Positions 1 to 8,327 of a stretch of 64,000 nt of DNA are shown in pieces. The notes beneath the pieces were generated by a model. The model was not told the origin of the DNA. It saw nothing but the letters and a program-made list of their open reading frames with translations, and made no database searches. The translations under genes and the position numbers were made by a program. Numbering within the stretch: the stretch's first letter is position 1; every line of letters begins with the position of its first letter. Source of the stretch: Bacteroides faecalis (lineage in GTDB: Bacteria; Bacteroidota; Bacteroidia; Bacteroidales; Bacteroidaceae); the NCBI RefSeq assembly GCF_003865075.1, contig NZ_BHWB01000005.1:62001-126000 (forward strand), read 5' to 3'.

Positions 1-648
1 TCTAAATTTGGGAGTTGTGGTGTTGAGACTGATATTACTGTGTTTTTTTATCTTTTCAATCAGCTTCATTTTGGCTCTCACCCTTCCTTCAACTTCTCCC
101 TTTTCATATCTAAGGTTGTAGTTGATGGCTCCCATTAGAACATCTGCCAATTGGATGAAGACACTTTCGTGTGAACGTATAAACTGAAACCTGCCAATGG
201 AAGAGTTGTATTCCATTATTTTTCTGAGCCTCTCCAGCTTATCGCTACTGCATGTGTCCTTGATATCCATATATATGTTATATGTATAATCCATGTCCAT
301 CTTGTGATGCAGCAATTGGTAGTACATGCGAAAGTAGAAATCATTAAACGTATAGTCTTCTCGTTTCTCGTCAATCTGACTCTTGTCAACAACCACAGCC
401 CTAAATTCCATGTCATTCATAAAGAACCAGTCTATAAGCTCTGCATAGACTTTATACGTGGCCTCGTGGACATTTGTCCATTTCAGCTCATCACTATAGC
501 CGTGCTTCTTCTTAATATCTTTTATGGCATCTTTTGCCATGCGGATTTGTGTGTATGCTATACTTGTACATCCCAAAAGCATGTAGGGATGACCGTCATG
601 CACCATGTGGGTGCTTTCATCACAGTAGATGTTGAATGTCTTATTCAT
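1..648 (-). CDS. DUF3800 domain protein (partial, C-terminus outside window)
   Basis: Reading the minus strand from the ATG at 648 gives 216 codons with no stop, so the gene runs off the left edge. The N-terminus has the DUF3800 hallmark: a short beta strand followed by an acidic motif (IYCDEST), then a strand ending LLGC about residue 25, and a later ADVLMGA helix with the conserved Asp-Gly pattern. DUF3800 proteins are predicted RNase H-fold nucleases, often carried on mobile elements; substrates are unknown. It lies 16 bp downstream of the recombinase-like gene at 665-1288 on the same strand, so the two are probably co-transcribed. The family call is from recalled motifs; function is inference. 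Confidence 0.75.
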   Translation of the reverse strand, partial: MNKTFNIYCDESTHMVHDGHPYMLLGCTSIAYTQIRMAKDAIKDIKKKHGYSDELKWTNVHEATYKVYAELIDWFFMNDMEFRAVVVDKSQIDEKREDYTFNDFYFRMYYQLLHHKMDMDYTYNIYMDIKDTCSSDKLERLRKIMEYNSSIGRFQFIRSHESVFIQLADVLMGAINYNLRYEKGEVEGRVRAKMKLIEKIKKHSNISLNTTTPKFR

Positions 649-664
649 TGTATCTGTTTTTTGT

Positions 665-1288
665 TTATTCTTTATTCCTTTTCTTCAGCGGTCCACTATG
701 AGGTCCACGGTTCAGCGTCACACCATGCTTGTTGAGTATGCGGAACACGGAACTTCGGCTTGTGAAGCCGCTGATAGCAAAGATGTCATCTATGCTGTGC
801 CCCTCGTTGTACATGTTCACGATATTCTTCTCACGCTCCAGTTTCGACAGTGCCCTTTCCGACTTCTTGGGCGGCCGGATATTCTGTTGCAGATGGATGA
901 TGTGTGCCGATGCCTTGCGCAGCACGGCACACTCCTCAGAGAGTGACCCGAACATACGGATGACCTGTGAGGGCTTGGTGTCGGGGAAAAGTTCGTCAAA
1001 CGTATCGATGCGGTCTTGGATGGAGATGATGCGAACCACCTTCACACGGCAGTATTCTATGAATGTAGCCAGTTCACGGGTGCCACGCAGTGCGTTACTG
1101 AACCTCGACACCACCAGCTCGTCGCCGCGCTCCAGACTCGATATGAGCTGCTTCCACATCGGGCGCAGCCTCTCGTGTTCGGACAGTTCCTCTATCACCT
1201 GAACACAGCCGTATTGCTGCATCCAAGCCTTGTCTTCTGCATACTCTTCGCCATTGGTGGCGATAAAGATGTAACCTACTTTTGCCAT
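665..1288 (-). CDS. Serine-recombinase-like protein lacking the catalytic serine; possible regulator
   Basis: A 207-residue protein with resolvase/invertase architecture: an N-terminal domain starting GYIFIATNGEE, a middle with VVSRFSNALRGTRELATFI, and a C-terminal helix-turn-helix (about residues 160-190, IDDIFAISGFTSRSSVFRIL). In active family members the first motif reads GYxRVST; here the Ser position is Ala, the Arg before it is Phe, and the first Arg of the LDRLGR motif is Asn. Catalysis is therefore unlikely while DNA binding looks intact. Its promoter (TACCTTTG, minus strand, 1320-1327) sits among copies of the AATCATACT operator-like motif. It may be a recombinase turned transcriptional regulator. 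An active but divergent recombinase is the alternative. Confidence 0.7.
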   Translation of the reverse strand: MAKVGYIFIATNGEEYAEDKAWMQQYGCVQVIEELSEHERLRPMWKQLISSLERGDELVVSRFSNALRGTRELATFIEYCRVKVVRIISIQDRIDTFDELFPDTKPSQVIRMFGSLSEECAVLRKASAHIIHLQQNIRPPKKSERALSKLEREKNIVNMYNEGHSIDDIFAISGFTSRSSVFRILNKHGVTLNRGPHSGPLKKRNKE

Positions 1289-1319
1289 ACTGTTGTACGC
1301 TATTAAATGAAATCAAGTG

Positions 1320-1350
1320 CAAAGGTACACTATTTTTCCGAGAAACAATC
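1320..1350 (-). promoter_or_regulatory. Promoter of the recombinase-like gene
   Basis: On the minus strand TACCTTTG (1320-1327) fits the Bacteroidota -7 box TAnnTTTG, with a TTG about 18 bp upstream. An AATCATACTTG motif (1347-1357) overlaps the upstream element, as expected for an operator. Confidence 0.6.
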
Positions 1351-1440
1351 ATACTTGAACGAAAAATCATACTTAAACACGATAATTTGCCATTTTCTTT
1401 TCACTTGATTTCATTGAAAATCATACTCGCAAGTATGATA
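1347..1440. promoter_or_regulatory. Operator-like repeat cluster 1 (AATCATACTYR)
   Basis: The divergent region carries AATCATACTTG (1347-1357), AATCATACTTA (1365-1375) and a dyad at 1420-1439 in which ATCATACT is followed after four bases by its exact complement AGTATGAT. A weaker copy, AATCAGACTCA, is at 1518-1528, and AATCAAACTCG occurs at 1616-1626 inside the next gene. The same 11-mer recurs upstream of the two other large divergent operons, near 27.1 and 63.2 kb. Confidence 0.65.
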
Positions 1441-1469
1441 CACAAATAAGATTAAACTTACTGTCATTC

Positions 1470-1502
1470 TTGCAAATATATCGCTGAAACGCATTAACTT
1501 TG
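1470..1502 (+). promoter_or_regulatory. Promoter of the rightward lipoprotein operon
   Basis: TAACTTTG (1495-1502) is an exact Bacteroidota -7 box, with TTG at 1470-1472 as a possible -33 element. It points at the lipoprotein gene that begins at 1534. Confidence 0.65.
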
Positions 1503-1533
1503 CACCGTCAATTTCAAAATCAGACTCAAAATA

Positions 1534-2655
1534 ATGACAACAATGAAATATGAAACCCAACTTTTCGGAGGACAAACCAACCTCCATTGCATGAAGCAAA
1601 TATTGCATAATGCAAAATCAAACTCGCATGGCTGTATCAGACTTGCCATTTGTATTGCCACTGCGTTTGCCGTAGTCATGCTGACAGCATGTTCAGACGG
1701 AAACGGCACGAAGTCGTTCCATTCGAGCGATGAAGCCATCAGAGAGTATCATGGCTTTCTGACCACTCTTCGACAGAACGGCAAGGTCTCAATTCAGACA
1801 TTAGTTAAGATTGTCAACGAATGGCGCGTGTTGGACGATTCCGTGACATCGTGCATCTCACGTGACACTGTCAGGAAAGCCCACTCATACCCGTTCACGG
1901 TATATCATGAGTTGAACGACTCCATCCACATCGAGCTGTGCCGTATGGCGATGTCTAAGCAACGCACCTTTCACGACCTGCTCTATCTCAGAGAACAGAC
2001 CTCTTCCCATGTTGGTGATGAGGAACTACAGCAAGCCGTGAAGGAAGCACAGCCATTCTTCGCTTCCTTGGATAGCCTGCCTATATATAATAAAGGTGGT
2101 AAACAGGCGGTACTGAAGCGTTACCTGCTGTTCCTGCAAAAATCCGCCAAGCAAGGCATTCACGGCAAGGAAGACCTGCTCGCTTTCATCAAGGAAGAGC
2201 ATTTGTATTTCAAATCCTTCCTGCAATACCTGCCGGATTTTGCTGACGATGACATCGGTGACATCAGACGAAACACCGAACACTGCTGTCGGGAGATACT
2301 CCGTGCCGCCGACCGCAAGGATTTGTCCCACAAGGATGCAATGATATACCTCTCCATGCGCACCAACCACCGTCTGCTGCGCAACGCACAAGCGGCTATC
2401 GAGGATCTGAATAGTGGCAGGGTAAAGGACGAGCACACCATGCACGCCTACCTCCTGATGATGATGCAGCCGTTCATGACGATGGATGACCTTTCCGTGA
2501 GCGTGCTCTCCGACAAGGACAAGGCAGACCTCTACAAAATAGCCGATGCGCTCCCCAAGGAGATGGACGGTCTGGCCAAGAAACTGCACCTCGACAAGCA
2601 ACGCCTGTCGGATATGCCCATGCTCATGATGAAGATTTATGTCACAAGATTATAA
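1534..2655 (+). CDS. Lipoprotein of unknown function
   Basis: The product is up to 373 residues. The long N-terminus ends in a hydrophobic stretch (CIATAFAVVML) and a lipobox LTAC, so it is a signal-peptidase-II lipoprotein, probably in the outer membrane or periplasm. The mature part is helical and charged, with no recognised domain. Two starts are possible: ATG at 1534 and ATG at 1591, which gives a shorter and more usual signal peptide. An AATCAAACTCG operator-like copy falls at 1616-1626 within the signal-peptide coding region. It is the first gene of the rightward cluster that leads to the relaxase, suggesting a transfer-related surface role; this is inference. Confidence 0.7.
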   Translation: MTTMKYETQLFGGQTNLHCMKQILHNAKSNSHGCIRLAICIATAFAVVMLTACSDGNGTKSFHSSDEAIREYHGFLTTLRQNGKVSIQTLVKIVNEWRVLDDSVTSCISRDTVRKAHSYPFTVYHELNDSIHIELCRMAMSKQRTFHDLLYLREQTSSHVGDEELQQAVKEAQPFFASLDSLPIYNKGGKQAVLKRYLLFLQKSAKQGIHGKEDLLAFIKEEHLYFKSFLQYLPDFADDDIGDIRRNTEHCCREILRAADRKDLSHKDAMIYLSMRTNHRLLRNAQAAIEDLNSGRVKDEHTMHAYLLMMMQPFMTMDDLSVSVLSDKDKADLYKIADALPKEMDGLAKKLHLDKQRLSDMPMLMMKIYVTRL

Positions 2656-2679
2656 ACACCCCAAACAGAGAATACGATT

Positions 2680-3126
2680 ATGTTAGAACAGTTTTGCGAT
2701 GATTTCCTTGCCGTCGTGCCTTTGCAGTTGCCAGAACTGCTGGACAAGCGCAAGATGGAGAAGCCTGTCAAGTATGACGATTACGTGCTTCTTACTTTCC
2801 AGTTGAACACCCCTTTCACGATAGAGGAGGTGATGGATATGCTCGAAGACGAGATGGAAATGATAATCCTCTATCACCACATTCCAAGCCGTCATACGGA
2901 GTTCGGACACAGCTGCTGTGCCTATTCCAACCCTTCTTTCGGACGGATGTTCAAGGTCAACGGCTCCACAGATGAGCGTGGCATGGTCAGCCAGATAAAA
3001 GTGACCATCTATGACTCGCTGGAGCACATGTCGGCAGATGTATGCCTCGACCTCAGTCTGCATTGCAAGAACGGGTTCTTCAAATACATGAAGCCCAAGG
3101 AGGAAGTCCTGCTCGACTTCATTTGA
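2680..3126 (+). CDS. Hypothetical protein (148 aa)
   Basis: A soluble, acidic 148-residue protein, 24 bp after the lipoprotein gene and probably in the same transcript. It has no signal peptide, transmembrane segment or motif that I recognise. The middle (VMDMLEDEMEMIILYHHI) alternates acidic and hydrophobic residues like an alpha/beta domain. Its codon use is like that of its neighbours, with third-position G/C, which supports a real gene. Function unknown. Confidence 0.6.
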   Translation: MLEQFCDDFLAVVPLQLPELLDKRKMEKPVKYDDYVLLTFQLNTPFTIEEVMDMLEDEMEMIILYHHIPSRHTEFGHSCCAYSNPSFGRMFKVNGSTDERGMVSQIKVTIYDSLEHMSADVCLDLSLHCKNGFFKYMKPKEEVLLDFI

Positions 3127-3204
3127 AAGTTACATTTGCCAGATGACAGTCCTGTTCTACCGCAACAACGCTCCATTCTGTTGTCCACAACAAAGGCCAA
3201 AGTC

Positions 3205-3618
3205 ATGCCACAAGCTCCCGACCATCTGATGAAGGAAACGCTTTACATGAAGATTATCCATCTTCTCGACCGTCACCGCACATGGCTGGAGATTGAGAGC
3301 ATCGCCACTGTCCGCAACCACACGATAGTCAGGAACGGCAGAATGACCGACATCCTCAGCCGTGTGCTTGTGGTCAAGGCCATCCACCATCATTTCCCCT
3401 ACACGAGAGGGCAAGTGTGGCAGATAGCCGAGTACGACTTGGAACAGGCTATCAAGAGCCTTCGGACAACCGACGGAGCTTTCCGTCAGAGAATAATCAA
3501 GGGAGAACTGACACTGGAGGATGTGGAGCGTATCATATCCACTGCCACACACGGTGTCGTCCAGCCCGACCTGAGTCCACTTCCATTATTCACATGCTAT
3601 ACATATTATGACAAGTAA
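3205..3618 (+). CDS. Hypothetical protein
   Basis: The open frame begins at a TTG (3136), but the first ATG is at 3205 and another at 3246 follows an AAGGAA sequence, so the mature length is 124-137 residues. The product is basic and helical (MKIIHLLDRHRTWLEIES near the start). No known domain is seen. Its stop overlaps the start of the next gene (3608), indicating translational coupling with the membrane protein. Function unknown. Confidence 0.55.
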   Translation: MPQAPDHLMKETLYMKIIHLLDRHRTWLEIESIATVRNHTIVRNGRMTDILSRVLVVKAIHHHFPYTRGQVWQIAEYDLEQAIKSLRTTDGAFRQRIIKGELTLEDVERIISTATHGVVQPDLSPLPLFTCYTYYDK

Positions 3619-4102
3619 GATACTGTTTCTCATCCTGATGTCAGCGTTCTTCTTTGTGACGATGATTCTGCACAGAAGCCGCAGACAGTTTATGACACGG
3701 TTCTATCTGCGCATGACCGCGCTTGTGACAGCAAGGAAGCTCTACCGGTTGATGCTGCTCATCCTGCTGTACGTGTTCCACTTCCTCTACCTCTGTGTAC
3801 ACTATAACGACATAGGCGTAGTGGCTTCCACCATAGCGTTTGCCATATTCTTTGTCTTTATGGATGTGGAGAGGTGGCTACAGCGTCTGCACGAGGAGCG
3901 GACACCCTTCTGCATCGCCGCGTTGGCGGCAGTGGTGTTTGTCTTCACTCCTCATCTGTTCACGCTTGCTGTCACCATCTCCTTTGTCCTTCTGGCATCA
4001 CTGTTCTATCCCTCGCGCATAGTCATATCGCTGTGGAAGAACAAGGCTGACCGCAAGATGCTCCTCGAAGACACAGAAATGCTCATCATATACTACTATT
4101 AA
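3608..4102 (+). CDS. Small polytopic membrane protein
   Basis: A 164-residue protein with about five hydrophobic segments: residues 4-20, 45-65, 70-85, 100-120 and 122-138. A basic loop (LHRSRRQFMTR) follows the first helix and the C-terminus is charged. It overlaps the end of the preceding frame by 11 bp. No family is recognised. Its place in the cluster leading to the relaxase suggests an inner-membrane role in the element, but nothing in the sequence gives a function. Confidence 0.6.
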   Translation: MTSKILFLILMSAFFFVTMILHRSRRQFMTRFYLRMTALVTARKLYRLMLLILLYVFHFLYLCVHYNDIGVVASTIAFAIFFVFMDVERWLQRLHEERTPFCIAALAAVVFVFTPHLFTLAVTISFVLLASLFYPSRIVISLWKNKADRKMLLEDTEMLIIYYY

Positions 4103-4118
4103 GTATCACCTGTATCAT
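4103..4118 (+). repeat. Leader motif GTATCACCTGTATCAT
   Basis: This motif follows directly after a stop codon. Related copies lie at 6740-6750 (GTATCACCTGT), 62364-62377 (GTATCACCTGTATC) and 44778-44791 (minus sense, GTATCACCCGTATC), all in intergenic leaders. The role is unknown. Confidence 0.5.
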
Positions 4119-4181
4119 GCCGTTCCTTTTGTATAATGGAGCTGGCGACAAACAACAGTATTCACCAAACAGATTATTGAA

Positions 4182-5066
4182 ATGAAGAAACAGAAACATA
4201 GAACGAGTTCCGGCAAGATGTCTGAACGGATGTCCCTGTTGGAGTTCTTGAAAGAGAGGTCCGGGATAAGGCTGTCGAAGCTCGAAGCCTACCTTGACCT
4301 TGTAGACAAGGCTTCTGTACAGTACATCCCCAAGGATCTGTGCAAGCAGGAGTTCAGCCTGTCCAACGGGCAGTTTGTAATCACCATTACCGAACTGGCA
4401 GGATGCTGGCATTGGCACCGCGCCACTGTCCGCACCTTCATCGAGCAGTTGGAGAAGATGAACCAGATTTCCGTCACCCGTCTCACGAAGAGCCAAATCA
4501 TCACCATCCCGATGTTGGCTGAGACACCTGCCGTTTCTCCGATTGACGCAGCCTTGGATGTGTTCCGCCAGAAGATGTGTACCGCATTGGACGAATGGCG
4601 AAGCGGCAAGATGTCCGCATCGGCTTGCGCCTCGGAATGTGAACAACTCTACGAAGATGCAACAGAGGAAGTAGCCATTATCTTGCAGAAAGCCGACAAT
4701 GGCAATTCAATTGGCAAGGTGCCATGCGGAAGAAACATTCCCGAATCTGTAGGACACGCCTTTTGTATGACTGCACTCACAGCTGTCTGCGAAGCCACCT
4801 TCCATCAGGTGCTTTCGCAGGAAACAGATAACGCCCTCGTTACCTCCCTTCTTCCCTTCTTTTACAAAGACCTGGGAGGAGACTGGCTCTCATTCATCGA
4901 GGCGGCAAAGGCAATATCAGAATTGGCATTGGATGGCAGCTCACCAGCCTTGCATCAGGAAAGCGCAGCCATCAAGTCACAGTTTCAGTCACTCTGCCGA
5001 CCGTTCCTTGCCATTGTAGCCAACCAAGAGGGCTCCTGTCCATCAAAAGGCTGTATTAACCTCTAA
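4182..5066 (+). CDS. Helix-turn-helix protein upstream of the relaxase
   Basis: A 294-residue protein. Residues about 65-95 (ITELAGCWHWHRATVRTFIEQL) fit a winged helix-turn-helix with a recognition helix, as in MarR/replication-initiator-like domains. The C-terminal half is helical, of unknown type, with several cysteines and ends CPSKGCINL. It sits just before the oriT candidate and the MobV relaxase, so it may be a relaxosome accessory factor or a local repressor. The HTH is seen in sequence; the role is inference from position. Confidence 0.6.
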   Translation: MKKQKHRTSSGKMSERMSLLEFLKERSGIRLSKLEAYLDLVDKASVQYIPKDLCKQEFSLSNGQFVITITELAGCWHWHRATVRTFIEQLEKMNQISVTRLTKSQIITIPMLAETPAVSPIDAALDVFRQKMCTALDEWRSGKMSASACASECEQLYEDATEEVAIILQKADNGNSIGKVPCGRNIPESVGHAFCMTALTAVCEATFHQVLSQETDNALVTSLLPFFYKDLGGDWLSFIEAAKAISELALDGSSPALHQESAAIKSQFQSLCRPFLAIVANQEGSCPSKGCINL

Positions 5067-5137
5067 TAATCACCGTACAACGCTTCTTCTTTTCTACTGG
5101 CACAGTGTTTACACGTCTGCCATTGCTGTAAAATAAT

Positions 5138-5204
5138 CGGGCTTGCCCGTTGGTCGGAAATGAGGGAATTTGGGTAGCCTAATACCCCTCTTGGTCTCCG
5201 ACCA
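5138..5204. other. Candidate origin of transfer (oriT), hairpin cluster
   Basis: Between the HTH gene and the relaxase three stacked inverted repeats occur. CGGGC-TT-GCCCG (5138-5149) is a perfect small hairpin. TGGTCGGA (5151-5158) pairs with TCCGACCA (5197-5204). Nested inside the second pair, GGGTA (5172-5176) pairs with TACCC (5183-5187). MobV-family relaxases act at oriT sequences just upstream of their genes, typically next to such hairpins. The 208-bp gap 5067-5274 holds no gene. Placement of a nick site cannot be made by eye. Confidence 0.6.
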
Positions 5205-5274
5205 TCGGGAGGCTGTCCTTACAAGCAGCAAGCTGGAGACAGGAGAGTTGTACACACATAAAAGGAAATAGGTT

Positions 5275-6726
5275 ATGGCAACACCAAAACAGGTTATGGA
5301 TTTCCGACCATCTAAGGGAATCACCACAGCACAGAGCAACGAGCACCAACGCCGTTGGACGGAAAAGGGTTGGGGATCCGCTGAATCAACAGGCAACTAC
5401 GACCGCAGCCGTGAGCGGCTCAACTTCGAGGTTCGGGGCGGCAAGGTTTGTCCTATAGACAAGAGCCGAAGCATCCCGGAGCGCATGGCAGACATCCTGC
5501 GGAGCCGTGGAATCAAAGACCCCAACGAGGGACTGGCAGAGCCACGCTTCCGCACAGTGGTCAATTTCATCTTCGGAGGCTCACGAGAACGTATGACAGA
5601 ATTGGCATTCGGTGACCAGAAGGTGAATCTCACTCACGGAGCGGACAATTCGCATCTAACCCGATGCAAGGACATTGAGGAATGGGCAAAGGATGTTTAC
5701 CGCTTTGTTGCGGACAAATACGGTGAGGAGAACATCGTCGCTTTCATCTTACACTTGGACGAAACCAATCCGCACGTTCACTGCACCCTCTTGCCAATCA
5801 AGGACGGCAAGTTTGCATACAAACAGATATTCGCCGGAAAGGACAAGTACGAGTTTTCTGCCAGGATGAAAGCCCTGCACAGCGAATTTGCCGATGTCAA
5901 CAAGCGTTGGGGCATGGAGCGCGGAACTTCCGTCTCAGAGACGGGAGCACGCCACCGCACCACCGAAGAATACCGCCGCCAGCTGTCAGAACAGTGCACC
6001 ACCATTGAGCAGTCCGTCGCCACCCATCAGCGGACACTCGCCTCGCTCCAATCGGACATCCGTCTGGCAGAGCGGAGAGTAAAAGGACTCACCTCAATGG
6101 TCAACAACCTCTTGCAGGAGAAGGCTGAGAAGGAGGCGGCACTTGCTGAATTGCATCGGCAGATTCTTGCAGGTCACGACAATCCTGATGCTCTCCGTCA
6201 GCAAGTCCAAGAGCTGGAGCAGGAACTGTCCGCTATCCAGTCGAAACTGGACGACAAGCAGGAGAAGCTCTCAGAGGCTGACCGCAAGCTCGATGCCCTG
6301 CGTGAGGAGATGACCGCCATGAAGGAGCGCACGGAGGAGTTGCGGCAGGAGGCACACAGATATTCCGATACTATCCGACAAGGTGCGGACACCGTTCTCA
6401 GAAATGCCCTTCTCGAAAACATGGTCAGCGAGTTCTCCGAACGTGTGGCACGGCTTTCCAATGAGGGCAAGGACGTGTTTGACGGTTCCCTGCTTCAGGC
6501 CTTTGCGGAGAATGGAACGGAGGTGATGTACTGTGCCACGCTTCTATTCCTCGGCTACGTCGATGATGCCACCACCTTTGCCGAAGGTCATGGCGGTGGC
6601 GGCAGTTCGTCCGACCTCAAATGGGGACGTGACGATGACGAGGATGAACGCGCTTGGGCACGCCGTTGCATGATGAAAGCTGCACGCATGATGCGCCCCT
6701 CTTCCGGCAAAAGGAAGAAACGATAA
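5275..6726 (+). CDS. MobV/Pre-family relaxase
   Basis: A 483-residue mobilisation protein of the Pre/MobV type. The N-terminal relaxase domain (about 1-215) contains the family's metal-binding motif HLDETNPHVHC near residues 159-169 and an upstream region with conserved basic residues. Residues about 235-370 are a long coiled coil (heptads with Glu/Lys/Leu), usual for this family, and the C-terminus is glycine-rich then basic. It would nick at the adjacent oriT and pilot the strand. It is unusual for a MobV relaxase to sit in an element with a complete Tra channel, where MobA/MobB-type relaxases are more usual. ATG at 5275 follows an AGGAAATAGGTT-type leader. Confidence 0.88.
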   Translation: MATPKQVMDFRPSKGITTAQSNEHQRRWTEKGWGSAESTGNYDRSRERLNFEVRGGKVCPIDKSRSIPERMADILRSRGIKDPNEGLAEPRFRTVVNFIFGGSRERMTELAFGDQKVNLTHGADNSHLTRCKDIEEWAKDVYRFVADKYGEENIVAFILHLDETNPHVHCTLLPIKDGKFAYKQIFAGKDKYEFSARMKALHSEFADVNKRWGMERGTSVSETGARHRTTEEYRRQLSEQCTTIEQSVATHQRTLASLQSDIRLAERRVKGLTSMVNNLLQEKAEKEAALAELHRQILAGHDNPDALRQQVQELEQELSAIQSKLDDKQEKLSEADRKLDALREEMTAMKERTEELRQEAHRYSDTIRQGADTVLRNALLENMVSEFSERVARLSNEGKDVFDGSLLQAFAENGTEVMYCATLLFLGYVDDATTFAEGHGGGGSSSDLKWGRDDDEDERAWARRCMMKAARMMRPSSGKRKKR

Positions 6727-6780
6727 GCGGCACTGTCACGTATCACCTGTTATAGTATTCACCAGATTAAATTGAACAAC

Positions 6781-8187
6781 ATGAGAAAAATACTTATTCT
6801 ATCCCTTGGCTTCGCCCTTTCATTGGGTGCGCAAGCCAAAGACTATCACCGCACGGCGGACACCACCACCGTTGTATGCAGACTTTCGGCAGACGGTATG
6901 CTTCGTCCGCTTAAACCTTCCTACATGAAAGGGGCATTGGTAGCTTCGCCATGGACGGACAACTGGTTTGTCCAAGCGGCAGGAGGAACTACGGTCTTCC
7001 TCGGCAAACCGCTCGGATGCAACGACCTATTCGGTCGCATGAAACCGGCATTCTCCGTGTCGATCGGCAAATGGTTCACACCTTCCGTCGGCGGTCGTCT
7101 GAACTATGGCGGTATGCAGTTCAACGACTGCAACAACTCCTCGCAGGACTACCAGTACCTGCGTGCTGATTTCATGTGGAATGTCCTCGGCAACCTCTAC
7201 AAGGACGATGTACACACTCTTGCCAGATGGAGTGTCATTCCATACGTGGGCGTGGGTATGCTGCACAACAAGGTGAATGCCCACAAGCCCTTTGCCATTT
7301 CCTACGGCATACAGGGGCAGTATCATCTCTCCCCACGCATTGCTGTTACGGCAGAGATAGGCAACATGACCACCATGCAGGATTTTGACGGCTATGGCAA
7401 GGCACACCGCCTTGGCGACCATCTGCTGTCCGCATCCCTCGGCCTCTCTGTCCGCATCGGCAAGACTGGCTGGAAGCGAGTGATAGACGCTCGCCCGTAC
7501 ATCGCACAGAACGAATGGCTTTCGGCATACGCCTCATCCCTTTCTGACAGCAACAGCCGCTATCACGCCCAGCACGATCGAGATTGTCAGACTCTGGAGC
7601 AGCTGCGCAAGATTCTTGCCATCGAGGGACTTCTGGACAAGTACGGCCACCTCTTTTCTGACGATGCCGCTTCTTCCGTCACAAATGGCTATCCTCGAAA
7701 CGACTACAGCGGTCTCAACTCGCTGCGTGCAAGAATGAGAGACAAGTATGGTAATGGTCAAAAGACAAAGGTCATGGAGTCCGCCTCTTGTACAGAAGAA
7801 TATGGCAATGCTGAAGGTGAGCCGGAAGACGATTACCTATCGCTCATCCACTCAGGAAAGGCTTGCATAGGTGCGCCCATCTATTTCTTCTTTGAACTTG
7901 GCACTGACAGGTTGCTCAACAGGTCACAGCTCGTCAATCTCGACGAAGTAGCACGCATCGCCAAGAAATATGGCTTGAAAGTTAAGGTCATCGGCGCTGC
8001 CGACAGTGCCACAGGCAGTGAAGCCATCAATGATAACCTCAGCCGTTCCCGTGCCAGATTCATTGCAGAGGAACTGATGAAACGTGGTATGGAAAATGGC
8101 ACCATCTCTCAGATTTTCGATGGCGGCATTGACGATTACTCGCCCAATGAGGCGAACCGCCATACCAGAATCCTGCTGTATCTATAG
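6781..8187 (+). CDS. Outer-membrane OmpA-family protein
   Basis: A 468-residue protein. A TTG nine bases upstream keeps the frame, but ATG at 6781 gives a clean signal peptide ending GAQA-K. The N-terminal half (about 50-240) has the alternating aromatic strands of an outer-membrane beta-barrel (WFVQAAGG, GRLNYGG, VIPYVGVGML). The C-terminal 110 residues fit an OmpA-like peptidoglycan-binding domain (YFFFELGTDRL then LSRSRARFIAEEL), ending as a strand. It probably anchors to the wall and may stabilise mating contacts or brace the channel. It is the last gene of the rightward cluster, followed by a strong terminator. Confidence 0.75.
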   Translation: MRKILILSLGFALSLGAQAKDYHRTADTTTVVCRLSADGMLRPLKPSYMKGALVASPWTDNWFVQAAGGTTVFLGKPLGCNDLFGRMKPAFSVSIGKWFTPSVGGRLNYGGMQFNDCNNSSQDYQYLRADFMWNVLGNLYKDDVHTLARWSVIPYVGVGMLHNKVNAHKPFAISYGIQGQYHLSPRIAVTAEIGNMTTMQDFDGYGKAHRLGDHLLSASLGLSVRIGKTGWKRVIDARPYIAQNEWLSAYASSLSDSNSRYHAQHDRDCQTLEQLRKILAIEGLLDKYGHLFSDDAASSVTNGYPRNDYSGLNSLRARMRDKYGNGQKTKVMESASCTEEYGNAEGEPEDDYLSLIHSGKACIGAPIYFFFELGTDRLLNRSQLVNLDEVARIAKKYGLKVKVIGAADSATGSEAINDNLSRSRARFIAEELMKRGMENGTISQIFDGGIDDYSPNEANRHTRILLYL

Positions 8188-8246
8188 CCAGACATACAGC
8201 TCCGAACAAGAGCACTAAAACTTTTTTTTCATTGATAAATTTTAGA

Positions 8247-8283
8247 AAGGGAGGGCTTGTCCGTGATGGATAGGCCCTCCCTT
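8247..8283. terminator. Bidirectional rho-independent terminator
   Basis: AAGGGAGGGC (8247-8256) pairs perfectly with GCCCTCCCTT (8274-8283), with extra pairing inside the loop, and T/A tracts are nearby on both sides. It separates the convergent OmpA-like and ATPase genes. Confidence 0.85.
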
Positions 8284-8327
8284 AATCATATATGTATTAA
8301 CGCATATTCTATGCGCATATCTTTTTT

